DNA from: Butyrivibrio sp. UBA3740
GTDB taxonomy: Bacteria; Bacillota; Clostridia; Lachnospirales; Lachnospiraceae
Assembly (NCBI GenBank): GCA_002372465.1
Contig: DFGW01000250.1
Span: forward strand, 14,964 to 78,963
DNA: 64,000 nucleotides
Reading direction: 5' to 3'
Shown: piece by piece, positions 26,796-35,434 of the stretch
Layout: the number at the start of each line of letters is the position of its first letter
How positions within the stretch are numbered: the first letter of the stretch is position 1
Notes under the pieces: model-generated
Told to the model about the DNA's origin: nothing
The model's database searches: none
The model's input: only the letters and a program-made list of their open reading frames with translations
Translations under genes and position numbers: made by a program

Positions 26796-28346
26796 ATGCT
26801 TGATAAATTGCGACTTAATACAAAGGTTGTCAGCCGTGGGCTGACGCTTGCCTACATATTGTGCATCATACCTCTGCTTTGGATCGCCTGGTACAACTAC
26901 CCTTCGGCAGATGATTTTTCCATGGGGTTCAGGGCTTACAGCGACTTTAAGGCTTCCGGCGGGAATGTGTTCGCTGCTGTCTGGGGCGCGCTCTATATGG
27001 CCTGGTACGACTACATAAACTGGATGGGGTATTATACGTCTACCTTCTTTTTGTCTTTGCCCCTTAGCGTGTTTGATGAGAGGCTGTATTTCCTGGGAAC
27101 CTACATCCTGATTGGTGGCCTTAGCCTTTCTTATATATATCTATTTAGGGTTATTTTTGTTAAGATATTAAAGTGCAATAAGTATCTGGTGAATTGTGTC
27201 ACCATGATAACGCTGATCATATCAGTAGAGTGTCTGCCTGTGGGAATGACCAGGGTGGAGGCCTTCTACTGGTATTGTGGTGCGGCAAATTATATACTTA
27301 TGTATTCCTTTGCGATCTTCTATATTGGCCTTTTATTGTCAGCAACTGTGGATGAGAAGAGAAGTAAGGTGATATATGACCTTGTTATGGCCGGCTTTAC
27401 AGGGATCCTGGCAGGCGGTGGGAATTATATGACCTCCCTTTGCACAGCCGTGTTCACCGTGCTGTTTGCTATCTGGGTCTTTGTTCGGAAGCAGAAGAAG
27501 ATTCTTCTTGTGCCGGCTTTTATCAATCTGGTGGCCTTTGCCCTCAGCTGTCTGGCTCCGGGTAATAACGTCAGGGGCGAGGCTGTGAACGGATTTGGTC
27601 CGGTGAAGACGGTTCTTATCGCCATCTACTATGTGCTTGATCTTTGTGTGGACAAGTGGACCACCTGGGCGGTACTTCTTTTGCTGGCAGTTATGGTGCC
27701 TTTCCTTTGGAAGATGGCAGGAAAGTGCCATCTGACCTTTAAGTATCCTATAGTTGTGCTGTTTCTCGGATATATGTTTGTGGCAGCTAATATAGCTCCT
27801 CCCCTGTTTTCACTTGGTAATCTTGAGGCAGGAAGGCTCAGGGCCTTGTTCTTTGTTCAGTATATACTTGTGCTGGTGCTTTGCATGTTCTATGTGCTGG
27901 GCTGGGTTCAGAGGATGGTCCGAAAGAGTCGCCACCAGGAGGGACTATTTACAGATGTCCGTGACGGTAAGGAAATTGCGTGGGCAGATGATGATATCTC
28001 TTTGAAAGGCGGACTGGCAGGACTTTTTGCTGTGGCGACAGTTCTTTTCCTGGTGCTCTCAGCTGTTAATACTAAGCCGGTTCCGAACTATTTCACCACA
28101 GGTGCTGCAGTTGTGGACCTGGTAAATGGTCATGCTGCAAGGTTTCGGGAGCAGAATCTGGAGCGTCGTAAGGTCCTTTTGGATGATTCTGTCAGTGCTG
28201 TGATGGTAGAGCCTTATGACTATGAGCCGGAGCTTTTGTACTACATGGATATCACAACGGATGCGTCAGACTGGACGAACAACAGCATGGCGCGGTATTA
28301 TGGGAAGGATAGTGTTGTGAGAACAGCACGGCCTTTGGAGAATTGA
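26796..28346 (+). CDS. DUF6056-type multi-pass membrane protein (GT-C-like)
   Basis: A 516-residue protein with about eleven membrane segments. Its first outer loop carries 'YNYPSADDFSMGFRAY', with the Asp-Asp pair where GT-C glycosyltransferases hold their catalytic acid. A short soluble C-terminal domain follows the last membrane segment. A second protein of the same type is encoded at 54352-56121, where the loop reads 'YSRPFADDFGYSA'. The family has no firm biochemical role that I know of. In this operon, next to GT2 enzymes, transfer of a sugar from a polyprenyl-phosphate donor outside the cell is a reasonable guess. Confidence 0.78.
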   Translation: MLDKLRLNTKVVSRGLTLAYILCIIPLLWIAWYNYPSADDFSMGFRAYSDFKASGGNVFAAVWGALYMAWYDYINWMGYYTSTFFLSLPLSVFDERLYFLGTYILIGGLSLSYIYLFRVIFVKILKCNKYLVNCVTMITLIISVECLPVGMTRVEAFYWYCGAANYILMYSFAIFYIGLLLSATVDEKRSKVIYDLVMAGFTGILAGGGNYMTSLCTAVFTVLFAIWVFVRKQKKILLVPAFINLVAFALSCLAPGNNVRGEAVNGFGPVKTVLIAIYYVLDLCVDKWTTWAVLLLLAVMVPFLWKMAGKCHLTFKYPIVVLFLGYMFVAANIAPPLFSLGNLEAGRLRALFFVQYILVLVLCMFYVLGWVQRMVRKSRHQEGLFTDVRDGKEIAWADDDISLKGGLAGLFAVATVLFLVLSAVNTKPVPNYFTTGAAVVDLVNGHAARFREQNLERRKVLLDDSVSAVMVEPYDYEPELLYYMDITTDASDWTNNSMARYYGKDSVVRTARPLEN

Positions 28347-28396
28347 TGTATAATAGTGCCTGCAATAGACGGGCTGGAAGGATAGAGTAAGACGAA

Positions 28397-29341
28397 ATGG
28401 CAAAGTATAAGAAGTTTGTGTCTGTGGTTGCTTACATGTGCAACGCTGAGGGAAACGTTGAGAAGTTCATAGAGAGCGTAATGGGGGAGAGCGAGCGGCT
28501 TTTCGAAAAATGCGAGCTGGTGCTTGTAAATGATGCATCCAATGACGGAAGTCTTGAGCGTGTCAGGGCCTACTTTGAGGCTCATCCTGCCAAGTACATG
28601 GTCAGCATTGTCAAGCTTGCCACCAGGCAGGGGCTTGAGACAGCCATGAATGCAGGGCGTGATCTGGCTATCGGAGATTTTATCTATGAATTTGATGACA
28701 TGTTTGTGGATTATGACATGGCCATGATCGGTGATGCTTTCGAAGAGTGCCTTAAGGGAAATGACGTGGTTTCTGTTTCTGCGGATACCAGGATCAAGTT
28801 GTCCTCAAAGCTCTTTTACCATGTATATAACAGATTCAGCGGGGCTCAGAACCCCATCGGGAATGAGACCTTCAGGCTTCTGTCAAGACGGGCGGTCAAC
28901 AGGGTCAAGGCAATGGGGGTATACATCCCCTATCGTAAGGCTGTGTACATGAACAGCGGGCTTAAGGTTTCGGGCATCAAATACACGCCGGTTACCGGAA
29001 AGGGCGGAAGTGCTGAGCATTCAGTCAAGAAAAAGAGAGCAGGGCTTGCTGTTGATAGTTTTATATATTTCACCAATGTTATGGAGAGGGTTTCCCTGGC
29101 CATCAGCGTGGCATTCTTTATTGTGGCACTTATCGTGGTAGTATATGTGGCACAGAGTTATTTCATGGATGAACAGCTGGAATCCGGATGGGTTTCAGTT
29201 ATGGGCTTCCTTTCAATCGGATTTTTGGGGATTTTCTCGCTGCTGACAATTGTGCTTAAATATCTGTCTGTGCTGGTGAATCTGGTATTCAAGCAGCAGA
29301 GGTACCTGATCGAAGATGTTGAGAAGATTTCCGGGAATTGA
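28397..29341 (+). CDS. GT2 polyprenyl-phosphate glycosyltransferase with two C-terminal membrane segments
   Basis: A 314-residue protein with a GT-A domain ('CELVLVNDASNDGS', then 'YEFDDMFVDYD' for metal binding) and two hydrophobic segments near the C-terminus (about 235-255 and 270-295). The layout is that of ArnC/DPM1-like enzymes, which transfer a sugar from a nucleotide donor to undecaprenyl phosphate. Gaps to its neighbours are 50 bp before and 2 bp after. A TATAAT occurs just upstream at 28349 without a usable -35, so an internal promoter is uncertain. Confidence 0.82.
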   Translation: MAKYKKFVSVVAYMCNAEGNVEKFIESVMGESERLFEKCELVLVNDASNDGSLERVRAYFEAHPAKYMVSIVKLATRQGLETAMNAGRDLAIGDFIYEFDDMFVDYDMAMIGDAFEECLKGNDVVSVSADTRIKLSSKLFYHVYNRFSGAQNPIGNETFRLLSRRAVNRVKAMGVYIPYRKAVYMNSGLKVSGIKYTPVTGKGGSAEHSVKKKRAGLAVDSFIYFTNVMERVSLAISVAFFIVALIVVVYVAQSYFMDEQLESGWVSVMGFLSIGFLGIFSLLTIVLKYLSVLVNLVFKQQRYLIEDVEKISGN

Positions 29342-29343
29342 GT

Positions 29344-30549
29344 ATGGGAACAGTTGAGAATTTTGACAAGATAATAATAGGCGCGGGCCTGTATGGGCTG
29401 TATGCAGCAGGCTACTGCGGCAAGCGCGGTGAGAAGGTGCTGGTTCTGGAATATGACGATGCACCTTTTAAGCGTGCAACTTATATTAATCAGGCCAGGG
29501 TGCACATGGGCTATCATTATCCAAGATCACTTTCTACGGCCCTTAAGTCTGCCGGCTACTATCGCAGATTCCATGAGGACTATGGATTCTGCATTCTGGA
29601 TACCTTCAAGCAGATCTATGCTACCAGCGGGCAGTTTTCCTGGACCAATGGACAGCAGTTTAAGGATTTTTGCGCGGCAGCAGGTATCATGTGCAAGGAG
29701 GAGGCTCCTTCTGCCTACTTCAAGGACGGGGCTGTAGACGGAGCATTCCTTACAGAAGAAGATACCTATGATGCCTGGATCCTCAGGGATTACCTTATGG
29801 ATGAGATCGGGAAAATGCCTGGTGTGGAGATAAGGTTTGGTGCAAGGCTTGACGTGATCAGGAAGTGCAGCGACCGGTATGAGGTCGAATACGGGATGAG
29901 CGGTGTTGGAGCTGACAGAAATGTAGCAACTGCGCCCTTTGTATTAAATGCCACCTATGCATCCTGCAATCAGGTGCTGAAGAAAGTTAAGGCAGCAGAT
30001 AATGCTGGGGAATCTGACAGTGTGACTCCGGGAAATGCCGGGGTATCCGGCGATTTCAAATCCTTTGGCATTAAGTATGAGCTTTGTGAGATCATTCTCT
30101 GCAAGCCATCTGACGCCCTGAAAGGCTACGGCTTTACTGTGATGGATGGACCTTTCTTTTCCATTATGCCTTTTGGTAAGACCGGTTATCATTCACTTAC
30201 TTCAGTAACTTTCACACCTCATGTCACAAGCTATGATGAGGTGCCAAAGTTCTCCTGCCAGAACGGAATGACCTGTTCACCGCAGCAGCTGGGCAATTGC
30301 AACGACTGCCCCAACAGACCGGCATCAGCCTTTGCCTACATGAGCCATCTGGCAGACAAGTACCTGCTTCCGGAGTACGGCTATACCTACGAGAAATCTC
30401 TTTTCTCCATGAAGCCAATCCTAAAGAGCAGCGAAGTAGACGATTCAAGGCCAACGACCATCAGGGTCAGCAGTAAGGAGCCTACCTTTGTCAGCGTCCT
30501 GTCCGGCAAGATCAACACGGTATATGATCTGGACGCATATCTGGATTAA
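29344..30549 (+). CDS. FAD-dependent oxidoreductase with a Cys4 insertion
   Basis: A 401-residue flavoprotein of the DAO/amine-oxidase type. The N-terminal dinucleotide motif is 'IIGAGLYGLYAA', and 'RVHMGYHYPRS' follows, where such enzymes contact the flavin or substrate. Near the C-terminus is a four-cysteine cluster, C-x5-C-x7-C-x2-C, within bases 30250-30315. This suggests a bound zinc ion or iron-sulfur centre and is not part of the standard fold. The ATG at 29344 follows the previous stop by two bases; a TTG at 29338 overlapping that stop is possible. It probably oxidises or rearranges a nucleotide or lipid-linked sugar, but the substrate is unknown. Confidence 0.75.
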   Translation: MGTVENFDKIIIGAGLYGLYAAGYCGKRGEKVLVLEYDDAPFKRATYINQARVHMGYHYPRSLSTALKSAGYYRRFHEDYGFCILDTFKQIYATSGQFSWTNGQQFKDFCAAAGIMCKEEAPSAYFKDGAVDGAFLTEEDTYDAWILRDYLMDEIGKMPGVEIRFGARLDVIRKCSDRYEVEYGMSGVGADRNVATAPFVLNATYASCNQVLKKVKAADNAGESDSVTPGNAGVSGDFKSFGIKYELCEIILCKPSDALKGYGFTVMDGPFFSIMPFGKTGYHSLTSVTFTPHVTSYDEVPKFSCQNGMTCSPQQLGNCNDCPNRPASAFAYMSHLADKYLLPEYGYTYEKSLFSMKPILKSSEVDDSRPTTIRVSSKEPTFVSVLSGKINTVYDLDAYLD

Positions 30550-30576
30550 CATAATAGATTTGGAGATTAACGAGAC

Positions 30577-31347
30577 ATGACAGTAGATATACTTTTCCCG
30601 GTTCTCAATGAGCATTTGCGCCTTGAGCGCGGTATCAGAAGGACTGTGGAATACCTTCAGAAGAATAGACAGGTGCTTGAGCGTGACAGCTCTTTTACCT
30701 TAACGATAGTGGATAATGGGTCCGATGATGACACTCCGGATATTGCAAAGCGCCTGGTAAAAGAGTTTGAGGCCCTTGAGGGGGATTACATCAAGGTAAG
30801 GTACTTCAGACTTGAACAGAGGGGTGTTGGAATTGCCTTCAGGAAGGGCGTTGAGGAGTGCGTTTCTGATGTGGTTGGCTACATGGACATAGACCTTTCC
30901 ACAGACATCGGATACCTTCAGAAGATGATTGAGATCTTCAGGGACAAACCTGAGATCGTATATGTGAATGCATCAAGATTTTCCAAGGATTCTGATGTTT
31001 CCGGCAGAAAGTGGTACAGGAAGATAACCTCACAGGGGCTCCTTATCATCTTAAAGACAGTACTTAAGATGAAGAGCACGGATGCCATATGCGGCTTTAC
31101 CTTTGTGAGAAAGCCTGAGGCGCTTCGCCTGGTATCAGAGTGTTCCAATGACAACGGATGGTTTTACATGATCGAGTTTCTGCTTAGGGCAGAGCGCGAT
31201 GGTATGAATATCCTGGATATGCCGGTTGAATGGGTGGAGGATTACGACACCACGGTAAATGTGCCCAAGACCATCAAGAACTATCTTATCAACATAAGGC
31301 GGCTTAAGAAGGAGTTCGACAAAGAGGACGCCGAAAAGCGCAGATAA
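30577..31347 (+). CDS. GT2 glycosyltransferase, DPM1-like
   Basis: A 256-residue GT-A-fold enzyme. It starts 'VDILFPVLNEHLRLERG', has 'TIVDNGSDDDTPDIA', and carries the metal motif 'GYMDIDLSTDIGYL' with Asp-x-Asp. The pattern is typical of dolichol- or undecaprenyl-phosphate sugar synthases that lack membrane segments. It is likely to make a second polyprenyl-phosphate sugar for the GT-C-like proteins of the operon. The downstream aminotransferase gene starts 15 bp on. Confidence 0.85.
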   Translation: MTVDILFPVLNEHLRLERGIRRTVEYLQKNRQVLERDSSFTLTIVDNGSDDDTPDIAKRLVKEFEALEGDYIKVRYFRLEQRGVGIAFRKGVEECVSDVVGYMDIDLSTDIGYLQKMIEIFRDKPEIVYVNASRFSKDSDVSGRKWYRKITSQGLLIILKTVLKMKSTDAICGFTFVRKPEALRLVSECSNDNGWFYMIEFLLRAERDGMNILDMPVEWVEDYDTTVNVPKTIKNYLINIRRLKKEFDKEDAEKRR

Positions 31348-31362
31348 AATGGAGGACTAAAC

Positions 31363-32454
31363 ATGTTAAAGAGAATTGATCTTACTAGAGATTATCACAA
31401 GCATAAAGAGGAATATATGGCTGCCATCGAGGCAGTCTGCGAGGAGACTTCCTTTTCCGGCGGTCATTTCGCAGATGAATTTGACAAGGAGTTTGCAGCC
31501 TACTGCGGCGTTAAGTATGCAACAGGCGTAAATAACGGCACCACAGCACTTCAGGCTGCCATGATCGCGCTGGGAGTCGGCCCGGGGGATGAGGTTATCG
31601 TTCCTGCCAACACATACATCGCTACAGCCTGGGGCGTTACACATACAGGAGCAACTCCTGTTTTCGTGGACTGTACAGCAGATACCTGGGAGATTGATCC
31701 ATCAAAGATTGAGGAAAAGATCACGGAAAAGACCAAGGGCATCATCGGTGTTCACCTCTATGGACAGCCCTTTGACTTTGCAGGGGTTAAGGCAGTTGCT
31801 GACAAGCATGGCCTTTTTGTGGTTGAGGACTGTGCCCAGGCTCATGGGGCAGAGTTCGAAGGAAAGCGCGTTGGAGGCCTTGGCGAGATCGGATGCTTTT
31901 CTTTTTATCCCGGCAAAAACCTCTACGCCTTCGGTGAAGGTGGTTCCTGCACCTCCAATAACGAGGAGTATATTGACACCATCAACGTACTTAAGAACCA
32001 GGGCTGTCGTGTGAGATACTACCATGAGAGGATTGGTTATAACATGAGACTTGAGGGTGTTCAGGGAGCTGTGCTTTCTGTAAGCCTTAAATATCTTGAC
32101 GAGTGGACAAGGCGCAGACGCGAAATCGGAAAGCGCTACATGGAAGGGATTACCAACGATAAGTTTGTGCTTCAGGCACACCCTGATAACACCAACCCTG
32201 TTTTCCATTTATTCGAGGTTCAGGTTCCGAATCCTGATGATTTCCTGGCATACATGGCTAAGAACGATGTTGAGTGCAACAGGCATTATCCTGTTCCCTG
32301 CCATCTTCAGAAGGCTTATGCTGACCTTGGTTACAAGGAGGGTGATTGCCCTAACGCCGAGAGGCTTGCTTCTCACTGCGCAACACTCCCTCTGTTCCCT
32401 GAGATGACAGATGAGGAAGTAGAGCTTGTCATCGATCTTTGCAACAAATATTAA
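31363..32454 (+). CDS. DegT/DnrJ/EryC1/StrS aminotransferase for nucleotide amino sugar
   Basis: A 363-residue PLP enzyme. Visible blocks are 'GVNNGTTALQAAMIALG', 'VPANTYIATAWG', 'VEDCAQAHGAEF' and 'FSFYPGKNLYAFGEGG', with the Schiff-base Lys at 185. The sequence resembles the 3-aminotransferases (FdtB/QdtB/DesV group) that convert dTDP-3-keto-6-deoxyhexoses to 3-amino sugars. That sub-assignment is moderate. It differs clearly from the PseC-like enzyme at 14290-15483, so two different amino sugars may be made. The Shine-Dalgarno GGAGG lies shortly before the ATG. Confidence 0.85.
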   Translation: MLKRIDLTRDYHKHKEEYMAAIEAVCEETSFSGGHFADEFDKEFAAYCGVKYATGVNNGTTALQAAMIALGVGPGDEVIVPANTYIATAWGVTHTGATPVFVDCTADTWEIDPSKIEEKITEKTKGIIGVHLYGQPFDFAGVKAVADKHGLFVVEDCAQAHGAEFEGKRVGGLGEIGCFSFYPGKNLYAFGEGGSCTSNNEEYIDTINVLKNQGCRVRYYHERIGYNMRLEGVQGAVLSVSLKYLDEWTRRRREIGKRYMEGITNDKFVLQAHPDNTNPVFHLFEVQVPNPDDFLAYMAKNDVECNRHYPVPCHLQKAYADLGYKEGDCPNAERLASHCATLPLFPEMTDEEVELVIDLCNKY

Positions 32455-32489
32455 GATAAGCATCATGAATTGTTTGGCGGAAGCGTTCC

Positions 32490-34103
32490 ATGAAAAGAGC
32501 TTTGAACGTATTTAACAGAATAATAGCCTTCTGCCTTCTGGTGGCAGCTATAGTGGTTTTGGTGGTGAGCAGTCTTACCACCATTTACTATGACATGCAC
32601 ATGGACGTGGACTGGCCCCAGTACGGAAAAGAGAATATCCCCCTGTTGGCCCTCTTAGTGGCAGCTGTACTTCTTTTGTTTTTCCTGATCTACAGGGCTA
32701 AAGGCTTCCAAAGATCTTCCCTTTTTATTGGAATCCTGATGGGATTTATCACTTTCTATTGTCTGGTTCTGGTCTTTGTGATTAGACCTCTTCCGGTAGA
32801 TGATTCACTGTTTCTGGATAAGGCCATCAACAGTTTTATGGAAGGGGATTATACCTCCCTTACAAGTGGCGGAGGATACCTTTACACCTGGCCCTTTCAG
32901 CTTGGCTATGTAGCTTTTGGCCAGATCATGGCTACGATTTTTGGACAGAGCAATTATCTTGCCTGGGATATAGTGCAGCTTTTTTGCATCCTGGTGTCCA
33001 TTTATCTTATCTACAAGATCACCTGGGAATTGTTTGAAGAAAGGGAAGTGTGCGGAATTGTAGCACTTCTGGCCATGGGGGCACTTTTTTACTACAACTA
33101 CGTGACCTACATCTATGGAGACATCCTTAGCATGGCTCCCCAGACTCTCTCCCTCTACATGATGATACTGTATCTTAAGCGGGAGAAGATTGGGTACGCA
33201 CTGGTATCCGCGGTGGGAATCGCCTTGGCGGTTCTTCTTAAGACCAACTCTGAGGTTACTCTCATTGCCCTTGTCATGATACTTGTTGGTAGTGGCCTTG
33301 TTAAGAAACACGGTCTTGAAGACATACATTGCACTGGAACCAAAGGGAGAGATGGAGTTGAAACAGAAACGAAGCTCCCGTCAGAGTCTGCCTTTGACAC
33401 CAGGCGTTTTCTTGCCAGGCTCTTGTTGGCACTTCTCTTCGTTGCCATTACCTTTGGCGCCAGAAAGGGCGTAGACGCCTACTACTGTAAGCTTACAGGT
33501 CTTGACGCCATTCCGGGGGGAAGCCCCTCCTGGTCCCATATAGCCATGGGAATTCAGGAGAGTGAACTGGAGGATGGATGGTATAATGGATATAATTATC
33601 GTGTCTTTGCTGAAAACGGCTTTGACACAGAAAAGACAGCAGAAGTAGCAAAGCAAAATATCAGAGAAACCTTGGCGGACTTTGCAAGAAGGCCTCTTCA
33701 TGCAGGAAGGTACTTTACCAGAAAGTTCACTACTCAGTGGACAGATTCGGTCTGCATTTCGACTCACAATCTTGACCTGGTTTCAAGGCATGTTGAGAAT
33801 CAGCCCTGGCTATGTGATTATCTGGTATTTGGAGATGGTTCCAAGTTGCTGATATGGGTGATGAACGTCTTTATGCCCGTGTGCTACCTGGGAGTGGCAA
33901 TATATCTTTTAACCATTCTAAGAAAAAGACATGCCGGCATTGAGGAAATGCTCCTTCTTATCATGATATTCGGAGGCATGGTCTTCCACGAGTTCTGGGA
34001 GGGATCATCCCGTTACACAATGCGCTACTATATCTACTGGCTGCCCTATGCGGCCTACGGACTTAAGCGCCTTCTGACCCTGGGGTCAAAAAATAAACAG
34101 TAA
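32490..34103 (+). CDS. GT-C-like multi-pass membrane protein (GT39-type)
   Basis: A 537-residue protein with about eleven membrane segments. An outer loop near residues 95-130 has 'LPVDDSLFLDKAINSFMEGD', the acidic loop typical of protein-mannosyltransferase-like enzymes. 'YIYGDILSMAPQTLSLYMM' lies in the membrane half. A charged stretch of about 40 residues near 270-305 is inserted between two membrane segments. The C-terminus ends in a membrane helix. It probably transfers a sugar from a polyprenyl phosphate on the outer face. Acceptor unknown. Confidence 0.72.
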   Translation: MKRALNVFNRIIAFCLLVAAIVVLVVSSLTTIYYDMHMDVDWPQYGKENIPLLALLVAAVLLLFFLIYRAKGFQRSSLFIGILMGFITFYCLVLVFVIRPLPVDDSLFLDKAINSFMEGDYTSLTSGGGYLYTWPFQLGYVAFGQIMATIFGQSNYLAWDIVQLFCILVSIYLIYKITWELFEEREVCGIVALLAMGALFYYNYVTYIYGDILSMAPQTLSLYMMILYLKREKIGYALVSAVGIALAVLLKTNSEVTLIALVMILVGSGLVKKHGLEDIHCTGTKGRDGVETETKLPSESAFDTRRFLARLLLALLFVAITFGARKGVDAYYCKLTGLDAIPGGSPSWSHIAMGIQESELEDGWYNGYNYRVFAENGFDTEKTAEVAKQNIRETLADFARRPLHAGRYFTRKFTTQWTDSVCISTHNLDLVSRHVENQPWLCDYLVFGDGSKLLIWVMNVFMPVCYLGVAIYLLTILRKRHAGIEEMLLLIMIFGGMVFHEFWEGSSRYTMRYYIYWLPYAAYGLKRLLTLGSKNKQ

Positions 34104-34115
34104 AGGAAAAGAAAT

Positions 34116-35432
34116 ATGAACATTGTACTTTTATCAGGTGGAAGCGGAAAGAGGCTGTGGCCTTTATCAAACGATGTCCGCTCCAAGCAGTTTATCAAGA
34201 TCTTCAGAGGTGAGGACGGAGAGCTGGAGTCCATGGTACAAAGGGTCTATCGACAGATCAAGAAGGTTGATCCAAGCGCCAACATCACCATTGCCACCAG
34301 TAAGAGTCAGGTTTCATCAATACACAATCAGCTTGGCAACAAGGTTTCAGTGTGTGTTGAACCCACAAGACGTGATACCTTCCCTGCTATTGCTCTGGCG
34401 GCAAGTTATTTAAAGGATGAGCTCAAGGTCCCTGAGGATGAGGCGGTAATTGTATGTCCTGTTGACCCCTGCGTTGAAGACAGCTACTTTGAGTGCTTTG
34501 CAGAGCTTGAAAAGATGGTAAAGACAGGGGACTATAACTTGAATCTCATGGGAGTGGAGCCAACTTACCCCAGTGAGAAGTATGGCTATATCCAGCCCAC
34601 AAGTAAGGACCACGTAAGCAGGGTTTCCGCCTTCAGGGAAAAGCCCGACGTTGAGACTGCACAGCAGTACATTGACGAGGGCGCGCTCTGGAACTGCGGA
34701 GTATTCGCTTTCAGTCTGAAATACATAGTTAACAGAGCCCATGAGCTCATTGATTTTGTGGACTATAAGGACCTTTTCAATAAGTATGATACCTGCAACA
34801 AGATAAGCTTTGACTATGCTGTGGGTGAACACGAGACCTCCATCGGCGTTGTGCGCTACTCGGGAGAGTGGAAGGACATCGGTTCCTGGAACACCTTCGC
34901 AGAGGAGATGCACGAGGCCTTCATCGGCAAGGGCGAGATCGACGATACCTGTGAGAACAGCAATGTGATCAACGAGCTGGATATCCCAATCATCGCCATG
35001 GGACTTAAGGATATGGTGGTGGCTGCCTCCAATGACGGAATCCTGGTGGCAGAAAAAGGCCGCTCCAGCCATATCAAGCCTTACGTTGAGCGCGTGACTG
35101 AGGAGATCAGATTCGCTGAGAAATCCTGGGGAAGCTTTACGGTTATGGATGTTCAGCCGGCTTCCATGGTCATAAGAGTAGTTCTTCAGCCGGGGAATCA
35201 GCTAAAGTACCACAGTCATGAGCGTCGCAACGAAGTATGGACTATCCTTAGCGGCGAAGGCACTGTAATACTGGATGGCGAGAAATTCGATGTAAAGGCC
35301 GGTGATGTAGTTCAGATGAAGATTGGTCAGAAGCACACCATAATCGCCAAGACAAAGCTTGTTATCAACGAGGTCCAGCTTGGAAAAGACATAAATGTCG
35401 ACGACAAGATCAAGTATGATTTTCCGGAGTGA
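34116..35432 (+). CDS. manC: mannose-1-phosphate guanylyltransferase with mannose-6-phosphate isomerase-type cupin domain
   Basis: A 438-residue bifunctional type. The N-terminal nucleotidyltransferase has 'LSGGSGKRLWPLS' (7-19), 'EPTRRDTFPAIALAA' and 'EKYGYIQP', with 'FREKPD' following. The C-terminal cupin has 'YHSHERRNEVWTILSGEG' and 'VVQMKIGQKHTI'. It makes GDP-mannose and may isomerise mannose-6-phosphate, feeding mannose or fucose into surface glycans. It starts 12 bp after the previous gene with AAAGGAAAAG upstream. Assignment is firm. Confidence 0.93.
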   Translation: MNIVLLSGGSGKRLWPLSNDVRSKQFIKIFRGEDGELESMVQRVYRQIKKVDPSANITIATSKSQVSSIHNQLGNKVSVCVEPTRRDTFPAIALAASYLKDELKVPEDEAVIVCPVDPCVEDSYFECFAELEKMVKTGDYNLNLMGVEPTYPSEKYGYIQPTSKDHVSRVSAFREKPDVETAQQYIDEGALWNCGVFAFSLKYIVNRAHELIDFVDYKDLFNKYDTCNKISFDYAVGEHETSIGVVRYSGEWKDIGSWNTFAEEMHEAFIGKGEIDDTCENSNVINELDIPIIAMGLKDMVVAASNDGILVAEKGRSSHIKPYVERVTEEIRFAEKSWGSFTVMDVQPASMVIRVVLQPGNQLKYHSHERRNEVWTILSGEGTVILDGEKFDVKAGDVVQMKIGQKHTIIAKTKLVINEVQLGKDINVDDKIKYDFPE

Positions 35433-35434
35433 GA

